Shown here one piece after another: positions 16,936-23,235 of a DNA stretch of 64,000 bases (its first letter is position 1; every line of letters starts with the position of its first letter). Source of the DNA: an uncultured Alphaproteobacteria bacterium (lineage in GTDB: Bacteria > Pseudomonadota > Alphaproteobacteria > RF32 > CAG-239); assembly GCA_934270475.1 (NCBI GenBank), contig CAKQPS010000001.1, positions 1 to 64,000 of the forward strand, given 5' to 3'. Position numbers and translations under genes: made by a program. The notes beneath the pieces were generated by a model. That model saw only the letters and a list, made by a program, of their open reading frames with translations. It was not told the origin of the DNA and made no database searches.

Positions 16936-17153
16936 CAGTGCGTTTGCTTAATGCCTTTTTGCTGGCAGACCATAATCCGGTCGCTTTCCGGCAAATTTTC
17001 CGAATCGCCGTAATTATGCATATCCTCGTCAAAATCCATATCACGCAGCTGCACGCTTGACACAAAGCGGTCTTCTTCTATTACCCGCACATGAAAATCT
17101 TTGCTGCCGGCACGCAATGTGATATACAGCGGTTTGCCTATTTTCTTTTTCAT
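16926..17153 (-). CDS. small protein of unknown function, possibly truncated
   Basis: A 75-residue protein with a strong ribosome binding site (AAGGAGG) before the ATG. The N-terminal two thirds are well-formed and acidic (VIEEDRFVSSVQLRDMDFDE), then the sequence changes to a Cys/Gln/Lys tail (CQQKGIKQTHCSR). The tail overlaps the remnant on the other strand, so the original C-terminus may have been replaced at a junction near 16935. No family recognised. Confidence 0.45.
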   Translation of the reverse strand: MKKKIGKPLYITLRAGSKDFHVRVIEEDRFVSSVQLRDMDFDEDMHNYGDSENLPESDRIMVCQQKGIKQTHCSR

Positions 17154-17265
17154 ATCTGCCTCCTTTTTTTTGTTAAAAATAATCTGATTTCAAAATTTTT
17201 AAAGGCTTGCCATATCATTTTTGACGTGGTACATTGTCTATATTCTGAACAGCCGCGAGGACATT

Positions 17266-18006
17266 ATGAAGTATTTAGTTCTGCCGTTTTTTATTTTCAG
17301 TTTGTTATTTTTTACGCCTGCCCACGCCGAAACCGTGAGCGAAGATATTGATGACGCGATTGTGCAAAAAATTTTAGATTCCGGCAACACCGCCGCTTTG
17401 CAAAAACTGATAGACGCCGGACTGGACGTTAACTCGCGCGACGCCGATGGCAACACCATACTTTTTTATATGTTGACGCATTACAGCTCTTTAGATATGG
17501 CAAAAACTTTGATAAACGCCGGAGCAGACGTTAACTTGCCGTCAGCCAACGGTTTAACCCCTTTATTGGTTGCCACCGCCCTAGCCTCGGAGCTGCAGCT
17601 ATCACAGCAGCCAGTTACGGCTGAAAACAATTTAAATGCCGAAATTCAGCAGGCAAATTTTAATGAACAGCAAAAATTTTTACTTAAACGCTCACAGGAA
17701 CTGTTGCAGCTGCTAATAGCAAACGGCGCTGATGTTAATCAGGAAACACCACGCGGCACACCGTTGATGAGCGCCGCCACCAGTGATTTAAACGCGCCTT
17801 TGGTAGAAACTTTGCTAAAAGCCGATGCTAACGTTAATCAGCAAGACCGTTTCGGGCGAACCGCGCTGTTTTATGCCGCCGCGTTCGGCTGTGATACTAT
17901 TTCCACCATGCTTCTAAAAGCCGGAGCCGATATCCGTATTAAGGATAACGACGGGCACGGCTATATGGAGCTGGAGAAACAAGATATAATCAACTCCTAT
18001 GAATAA
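17266..18006 (+). CDS. exported ankyrin-repeat protein
   Basis: Residues 1-19 are a signal peptide ending AHA, so the 246-residue product is periplasmic or secreted. The body carries about five ankyrin repeats with the usual core (ALQKLIDAGLDVNSRDADGN; INAGADVNLPSANGLTPL; IANGADVNQETPRGTPLM; ADANVNQQDRFGRTALF; KAGADIRIKDNDG), which act as protein-binding scaffolds. The ATG at 17266 (GAGG before it) is chosen because the signal peptide begins there. It lies 120 bases upstream of hppA in the same direction. The partner is unknown. Confidence 0.85.
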   Translation: MKYLVLPFFIFSLLFFTPAHAETVSEDIDDAIVQKILDSGNTAALQKLIDAGLDVNSRDADGNTILFYMLTHYSSLDMAKTLINAGADVNLPSANGLTPLLVATALASELQLSQQPVTAENNLNAEIQQANFNEQQKFLLKRSQELLQLLIANGADVNQETPRGTPLMSAATSDLNAPLVETLLKADANVNQQDRFGRTALFYAAAFGCDTISTMLLKAGADIRIKDNDGHGYMELEKQDIINSYE

Positions 18007-18048
18007 TTATTTCCACAGAGGCAAATTGCTAGGGAATAATTAACAATT

Positions 18049-18117
18049 ATGGGATACAATTATACTTACCAGACCGGTAAGGGAGAACTTACTGAGGTCA
18101 TTTTGTTAACTTTTTAG
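18049..18117 (+). other. possible 22-codon leader reading frame before hppA
   Basis: An ATG-to-TAG frame of 22 codons ends 11 bases before the hppA start. It has no clear ribosome binding site. The RNA can also form a small CTTACC/GGTAAG hairpin here. Translation is not established; listed because its end sits close enough for coupling. Confidence 0.2.
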
Positions 18118-18128
18118 AGGATTAAAAT

Positions 18129-20579
18129 ATGTTTATCAGCAGAAAAAGAATCGGTAAAGCCGTTATTGCGGCGTTGACCTTTGTACTCTCTGCCGTGGGA
18201 ACAGCCAGCGCCTCGGAATTGGATTTGATTATTCCGTCTTTGGCTAAGGCAACCTACAGCATTTTTGGTTTGGAAATTTCCGGCAACGGCTTATTGCTAA
18301 GCGGTATGGCTGTTTGCGTTTTGGGTATGGCTTTTGGCTTGTGGGAATTCTTCCGCATTAAAAAAATGCCGGCGCACGAAGCTATGCTTAAAGTTTCGGA
18401 AACAATTTACGCAACCTGCACCACCTATATGAAACAACAGGCAAAACTGCTGCTGGTGCTTGAGGTTTTCATCGGCGCCTGCATTATCTATTACTTTGCA
18501 GTTTTAAACGGCACTCCGCTGTTAAAGGTTTTGAACATTTTGTTATGGTCAATTTTGGGTATTTTAGGTTCATTCAGCGTGGCTTGGTTTGGTATGCGCA
18601 TTAACACTTACGCCAACTCCCGCACCTCTTTCGCCTCACTAGAAGGCAAAGCTTATCCGGTGATGAACCTGCCTTTGCGTTCCGGTATGTCTATCGGCGT
18701 ACTACTGATTTGCGTTGAATTGATTATGATGATGTTCATTTTGGTATTTATTCCGCGCGACACTGCAGGTGCTTGCTTTATCGGTTTTGCCATCGGCGAA
18801 TCCTTGGGCGCGTCTGCTTTGCGTATTTGCGGCGGTATCTTTACCAAAATTGCCGATATCGGCGCTGATTTAATGAAAATTATTTTCAAAATTGATGAAG
18901 ATGATGCCCGCAACCCAGGTGTGATTGCTGACTGCACTGGCGATAATGCAGGCGATTCCTGCGGTCCGACGGCTGATGGATTTGAAACCTACGGCGTTAC
19001 CGGCGTGGCTTTAATCAGCTTTATCGTTTTGGCTGCCGGTATGAGCATTTCTGCTGACGGTGCTATTTCGGCTCAGCTGCATGCGCCTGAACTGCAAGCC
19101 CGTTTGATTACTTGGATTTTTGCAATGCGCGTTTTGATGATTATCACTTCTGTTGTCTCTTATGTGCTGAACGGCTTTATTTCTAAAAAAATCTACGGCG
19201 ATAAAAAATCATTCGATTTTGAAGCTCCGCTGACCAGCTTGATTTGGCTGACTTCCTTAATTTCTATTTTGGTAACTTTCGGCGTTTCTTATTTGATGCT
19301 GCCAAAAGAAAGCTTTGGTTCTAACATTTGGTGGGAACTGTCCGTGATTATCAGCTGCGGGACTTTAGCCGCCGCCATTATTCCGGAATTTACTAAGATT
19401 TTCACCTCTTCAAAATCTCAGCATGTTCAAGAAGTGGTTAACGCCAGCCGTGAAGCCGGTGCATCACTCAACATTATTTCCGGTATTGTTGCTGGTAACT
19501 TCTCGGGCTTTTGGCAAGGCGTGGTTATGGCTGGATTGATGGCAGTTGCCTATCTGACCTCTCTCGGTGATTTGTCTTTGATTATGATTTATCCGACTGT
19601 GTTTGCTTTTGGTTTGGTGGCTTTCGGCATGCTGGGCATGGGACCTGTTACTATTGCCGTTGACAGCTATGGTCCGGTTACCGATAACGCTCAATCAGTA
19701 TTTGAACTTTCTCAGATTGAAGACATTAAAGGCATTAAAAAAGAAATCAAAAACGATTATGGCTTTGAGCCGGACTTTGAACAAGGCAAACACTTGCTGG
19801 AAGCTAACGACTCCGCCGGCAACACCTTTAAGGCTACTTCTAAGCCGGTGTTAATCGGTACTGCCGTTATCGGCGCCACAACCATGATTTTCTCTATCAT
19901 TTTGCTTTTGAACCTGCAATTAAACCTGCTTGACGCACGCGTTTTGATTGGTTTGATTTTAGGCGGCGCTGTAATCTATTGGTTCTCCGGCGCTTCTATT
20001 CAGGCAGTTTCCACCGGTGCTTACCGTGCTGTAAACTACATTAAAGAGCACATTAAGCTCGACACAAACAAAGCTGCTTCGGTAGAAGATTCTAAAACCG
20101 TGGTTAAAATCTGCACACAATATGCGCAAAAGGGTATGTTTAACATCTTTATCGTTATTTTCTCTTTTGCTATTGCGTTTGCGTTCTTTAGTCCGGAAAT
20201 GTTTGCAAGCTATCTGATTTCTATTGCCATTTTCGGCTTGTATCAGGCTTTGTATATGGCTAACGCCGGCGGTGCTTGGGATAACGCCAAAAAGGTGGTA
20301 GAAGTAGACCTTAACGAAAAAGGCACTGAACTGCATGCCGCCTCGGTTGTGGGCGACACTGTGGGCGACCCGTACAAAGACACGGCATCTGTTGCTTTGA
20401 ACCCGATTATTAAGTTTACAACTTTATTCGGTTTGCTGGCTGCAGAAATGGCGGCAAAAGTTTCGGCTAAATCCGAATGCTTGGCAACTTCTATAGCTGT
20501 GGTATTCTTTGTAATCGGCGTTGTATTTGTATGGCGCTCATTCTACAGAATGCGCATTGAAGCAAAAAAGGTTGACTAA
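18129..20579 (+). CDS. hppA: membrane ion-pumping pyrophosphatase
   Basis: Couples hydrolysis of pyrophosphate to H+ and/or Na+ transport across the inner membrane. The 816-residue product has about sixteen hydrophobic segments and the family's cytosolic motifs: DDARNPGVIADCTGDNAGD, DSYGPVTDNAQ, GNTFKA, GGAWDNAKK and GDTVGDPYKDTA. Lys in GNTFKA (Ala in K+-dependent members) predicts a K+-independent enzyme. The DCTGDNAGDSCGPTADGFE version of the acidic motif is from a divergent subfamily, so the pumped ion cannot be named from sequence. An N-terminal signal-like segment ending TASAS is present. AGAGG precedes the ATG. Confidence 0.96.
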   Translation: MFISRKRIGKAVIAALTFVLSAVGTASASELDLIIPSLAKATYSIFGLEISGNGLLLSGMAVCVLGMAFGLWEFFRIKKMPAHEAMLKVSETIYATCTTYMKQQAKLLLVLEVFIGACIIYYFAVLNGTPLLKVLNILLWSILGILGSFSVAWFGMRINTYANSRTSFASLEGKAYPVMNLPLRSGMSIGVLLICVELIMMMFILVFIPRDTAGACFIGFAIGESLGASALRICGGIFTKIADIGADLMKIIFKIDEDDARNPGVIADCTGDNAGDSCGPTADGFETYGVTGVALISFIVLAAGMSISADGAISAQLHAPELQARLITWIFAMRVLMIITSVVSYVLNGFISKKIYGDKKSFDFEAPLTSLIWLTSLISILVTFGVSYLMLPKESFGSNIWWELSVIISCGTLAAAIIPEFTKIFTSSKSQHVQEVVNASREAGASLNIISGIVAGNFSGFWQGVVMAGLMAVAYLTSLGDLSLIMIYPTVFAFGLVAFGMLGMGPVTIAVDSYGPVTDNAQSVFELSQIEDIKGIKKEIKNDYGFEPDFEQGKHLLEANDSAGNTFKATSKPVLIGTAVIGATTMIFSIILLLNLQLNLLDARVLIGLILGGAVIYWFSGASIQAVSTGAYRAVNYIKEHIKLDTNKAASVEDSKTVVKICTQYAQKGMFNIFIVIFSFAIAFAFFSPEMFASYLISIAIFGLYQALYMANAGGAWDNAKKVVEVDLNEKGTELHAASVVGDTVGDPYKDTASVALNPIIKFTTLFGLLAAEMAAKVSAKSECLATSIAVVFFVIGVVFVWRSFYRMRIEAKKVD

Positions 20580-20599
20580 TTCAATTTTGTTTGCTAGAA

Positions 20600-20630
20600 C
20601 GACGGCGATATAAAAATATCGCCGTTTTTC
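20600..20630 (+). terminator. terminator of hppA
   Basis: ACGGCGATAT/ATATCGCCGT stem with a four-A loop, then TTTTTCTTTTT. Confidence 0.9.
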
Positions 20631-20651
20631 TTTTTAGTTATGGAGTTTTAA

Positions 20652-21275
20652 ATGGAATCCTTTTTAGCTTTTTTAAGCACCTATGACACTACGCAATTTA
20701 TAAGCGCATTTGTGGTTTTGTTTGCTATTATTGATATTATCGGAGTGTTGCCGGTGGTATTAAATTTGCTGCAAGACGGTCGTACTATTCATGCCGGACG
20801 CGCCTCTATTATTTCTCTGGTACTGTTTATCGGCTTTATGTATATGGGTAATGCCTTTTTACAGCTGTTCAGCCTGGATATTTCTTCGTTTGCTATCGCT
20901 GGTTCTATTATTATTTTCATTATCTCTATGGAAATGATTTTAGATGTGCATATTTTCCACGAAAATAAATATTCGGCCAACGACGCAACTTTTACCCCGA
21001 TTGTTTTTCCGTTAATCGCCGGCGCAGGTTCGTTCACAACCATTTTGGCAATTCGTTCACAATATGCCGACTTAAATATTATATTGGCGATTGTCTTAAA
21101 CATTATTGTGGTTTACCTTGGTTTGAAAATGGCTCCGAAATTGGAAAAAATACTTTCTCCGGGAATCATCTGTATTTTTCAAAAAGCATTTGGTATTATT
21201 TTGATGTCAATCGCCGTAAAATTATTTACATCAAACTTAACAATTTTAGTTGAGGGCATATCTGCAGCTCAATAA
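20652..21275 (+). CDS. MarC family integral membrane protein
   Basis: A 207-residue membrane protein with six segments, in the MarC/YchE/YhgN family. Family blocks: FVVLFAIIDIIGVLPVVL near the N-terminus, the central PIVFPLIAGAGSFTTIL, and a C-terminal KAFGIILMSIAVKLF. Members were once linked to multiple antibiotic resistance but the transport activity is unproven. Single gene between two terminators. Confidence 0.88.
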   Translation: MESFLAFLSTYDTTQFISAFVVLFAIIDIIGVLPVVLNLLQDGRTIHAGRASIISLVLFIGFMYMGNAFLQLFSLDISSFAIAGSIIIFIISMEMILDVHIFHENKYSANDATFTPIVFPLIAGAGSFTTILAIRSQYADLNIILAIVLNIIVVYLGLKMAPKLEKILSPGIICIFQKAFGIILMSIAVKLFTSNLTILVEGISAAQ

Positions 21276-21291
21276 GCGGACATCCATATAT

Positions 21292-21328
21292 AAACGCCCC
21301 AATCTGCACGATTAGGGCGTTTTTTTTA
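21292..21328. terminator. terminator after the marC-family gene
   Basis: AAACGCCC pairs with GGGCGTT, extended by AAT/ATT, and is followed by eight T residues. It overlaps the stop of the minus-strand pilin-like gene. Confidence 0.88.
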
Positions 21329-21973
21329 CAGAAAATGAATAATAAGCTGACACCATTCTTTTGCCCCCTGACAAGAATGGCATAATTGATTAATTTCAGT
21401 TAAAGTTATATTGTTTAAACATTTATTTTGCGGCGTGCAATGAGCATCTCCTTGAAGAACCGCTGATGGCGGCCATTGATTGCTTTTGAAAAACCAAACA
21501 TTATCAACCACATTATGCAGAGGCATGGCAAAAGTCTGAAACCAATTTACGCAAAAATCTGCAGAAAAACTAGGACTTTTACTATCTGTAGAAAAACTTC
21601 CCAGTCTAAAATCAATGGTTATGCCACCGGTTCCGTAATCGGCATACGGACTTATTTCGTTACCATAGGAATCAATAAATACTACTATGCCGCCGCCTAC
21701 TGATTTTTTTGACCAACTGCTTGGAACAATATTGGCCGCTTCAAAAAAATCAGCCAGCATTATTTTTCGGGTTCCTTTTGATAGCTCTTTCAGGCTATCC
21801 ATGTGTTCCAATAGTCCAACCAGCATATAGCTATAGTCGGAAACAGCCTTATTCATCTTAAACTTATCCATAGCTTTGGAGTATCCTGCAATTCCACCAA
21901 CCGACAAAACGGCGATAATAGCAAGTACGCCAAGCATTTCTATCATTGACCGACCGAATTGATTGTGTTTCAT
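21326..21973 (-). CDS. type IV pilin/pseudopilin-like protein
   Basis: The N-terminus is a class III (prepilin) signal: a short basic leader ending FG, then RSMIEMLGVLAIIAVLSVGG, with Glu at mature position 5 and the long hydrophobic helix of pilins and pseudopilins. The 215-residue product has a soluble domain with six or seven cysteines near the C-terminus (HCTPQNKC, LCHSCQGAKEWC), probably disulphide-bonded. AGGAAAGGA precedes the ATG. There are no pilus or type II secretion assembly genes in the window. The gene sits directly behind the structured leader at 22000-22165. Confidence 0.8.
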   Translation of the reverse strand: MKHNQFGRSMIEMLGVLAIIAVLSVGGIAGYSKAMDKFKMNKAVSDYSYMLVGLLEHMDSLKELSKGTRKIMLADFFEAANIVPSSWSKKSVGGGIVVFIDSYGNEISPYADYGTGGITIDFRLGSFSTDSKSPSFSADFCVNWFQTFAMPLHNVVDNVWFFKSNQWPPSAVLQGDAHCTPQNKCLNNITLTEINQLCHSCQGAKEWCQLIIHFL

Positions 21974-21999
21974 ACAATTTCCTTTCCTGTTGAATTTAT

Positions 22000-22165
22000 A
22001 ATAAAAAAGCCGCTGAAAAAGCGACCGGAAGTTGAGAACTATTTAAGACAAATATAGTGTAGCATATTAGCTATAACATAGCCTATTCTGCTACCTTCCG
22101 GTCAGCAAGACCAGAAGGTATTTAGCGTCGTTTAGCGACGTGTCTTAAAGAGGTTCTCACACCTC
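22000..22165 (-). ncRNA. structured leader RNA, candidate riboswitch/attenuator
   Basis: On the minus strand this leader forms a closing helix (TGAGAAC/GTTCTCA and TTTAAGACA/TGTCTTAAA, 22033-22050 with 22141-22159) enclosing three hairpins: CGTCG/CGACG (22126-22140), an 11-pair hairpin with one G-U (22093-22119), and GTAGCA/TGCTAC with an inner GCTAT/ATAGC (22059-22094). A terminator (22009-22025, then six T) follows at once, 30 bases before the pilin-like start. GACCGGAAG in the middle hairpin can also pair with CTTCCGGTC (22023-22031), whose last bases form the terminator stem. G-U pairs only work on the minus strand, fixing the orientation. A free-standing small RNA is the alternative. A TTTACA (near 22220) could be its -35. 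Confidence 0.6.
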
Positions 22166-22244
22166 AGACAGACTATTGCCTATCCATTAGTAGTTTTAAC
22201 AAAACTGTCCTAAAATGTAAAGCCATTTATAATTCGGCTTATAT

Positions 22245-22270
22245 AAAAAAAGAGGCTGTAACGCCCCTTT
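22245..22270 (-). terminator. terminator of the nrdD operon
   Basis: AAAGGGGC/GCCTCTTT stem with one G-T pair, then a T run on the minus strand, right after the nrdG stop. Confidence 0.75.
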
Positions 22271-22976
22271 ATTTTCTAACATCAAAAATTTTGAACTTGG
22301 ATTTTAGATAATTTAGCAATTCCGAATCATTAAAAAATTTATCACAATCAGCTTTCTGAGTGGTTTTATCTTCCGGTATCGGACGATATTTTTGCAAATA
22401 GTACTCCTGCACGCCTAAAGACGAAAGCTCATCGGCAATTTTATAAATATCGGCAATATCCAAAATACGCGGGTCGCAGGTGGTGCGGCATTCAAAATGG
22501 ACGCCGCTGTCCAGCAAAATCTGCAGACTCTCTTTAATGTTGCCAATCGGCGTCGGACAACCAGTAACTTTGGTATATCTTTCCGTATCTAACGGAACTT
22601 TTATATCCATACCAACCCACGCCACTTTGCCGATAACCTTTTTCAAGGCTTCAGGGTTATAGCCGCCGGTGTGCAGACCAACTATAAATCCCAAAGCTTT
22701 TACTTCGTCCATAGCCTGCGGCAGATTGCTCTGCATTAACGGTTCGCCGCCGCTGAATACCACTGCGTCTAAAATGCCCTTGCGGTGTTCCAGCAAGTGA
22801 ATGAGCTTATCCCAGCCGGTATTGTCGCCGCTGTTCGGATTTTGCAGCGATGAGTTATAGCAAAACGGACAGCGCCACGGACAGCCCTGCATAAAAACAA
22901 CAGCGGCTATCTTAGTTGGAAAATCGACGATACTGAATTTTTCAATATCGCCGATTCTTAATAAATCAGAAGACAT
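22269..22976 (-). CDS. nrdG: anaerobic ribonucleotide reductase activating enzyme
   Basis: A radical SAM enzyme that installs the glycyl radical on the anaerobic reductase. The 235-residue protein has the iron-sulphur cysteines in CPWRCPFC (Cys-x3-Cys-x2-Cys) near residue 32, the SAM-binding FSGGEPL, and further core blocks (GLHTGGYNPEAL, GMDIKVPL). It follows the glycyl-radical domain gene by 14 bases in the operon. Sequence resembles the NrdG group that starts with an 'xSIVDFPTKIAAVVFMQGC' stretch. Confidence 0.95.
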   Translation of the reverse strand: MSSDLLRIGDIEKFSIVDFPTKIAAVVFMQGCPWRCPFCYNSSLQNPNSGDNTGWDKLIHLLEHRKGILDAVVFSGGEPLMQSNLPQAMDEVKALGFIVGLHTGGYNPEALKKVIGKVAWVGMDIKVPLDTERYTKVTGCPTPIGNIKESLQILLDSGVHFECRTTCDPRILDIADIYKIADELSSLGVQEYYLQKYRPIPEDKTTQKADCDKFFNDSELLNYLKSKFKIFDVRK

Positions 22977-22990
22977 AAGCGTCTGCTTTT

Positions 22991-23203
22991 TTATTCTGCC
23001 GCCAAAGCACAGCCGCAGTCGTTATCCAAATACATTACAGCTTTTTCTTCGCAGAAACATTTGCGAGAATAGTATTCAGACTTTTTACCTTTATTGAATT
23101 CAGAAACCGGACGGTGATAGCCCATAACTCTAGTCCAAATTTCGCAAGGCTGTCTTTCTTCATCGCTTAATTTGATATCTTCAATTTTAATAGTATTTTC
23201 CAT
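22991..23203 (-). CDS. separately encoded glycyl-radical domain of anaerobic ribonucleotide reductase
   Basis: A 70-residue protein whose centre, PCEIWTRVMGYHRPVSEFN then KGKKSEYY, matches the C-terminal glycyl-radical loop of class III reductases (R-V-x-G-Y); Gly28 would be the radical site. Larger NrdD proteins normally carry this at their own C-terminus, but the catalytic gene upstream stops just after its zinc motif. Its own ribosome binding site (AAGGAGATAAAATT) and start make a sequencing frameshift unlikely. Four cysteines follow (CFC, DCGC). It should bind NrdD and be activated by NrdG, both encoded next to it. Confidence 0.8.
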   Translation of the reverse strand: MENTIKIEDIKLSDEERQPCEIWTRVMGYHRPVSEFNKGKKSEYYSRKCFCEEKAVMYLDNDCGCALAAE

Positions 23204-23235
23204 AATTTTATCTCCTTAAATATATTTTCATAAAG

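Noticed and set aside
22000..22165. SRP RNA (4.5S) identity for the structured leader
   Set aside because: The minus strand reads GACCGGAAGGTAGCAG, similar to the SRP GGAAGCAGCC loop, but the matching GGTCAGG strand and the single-rod fold are absent. Only a covariance search would settle it.
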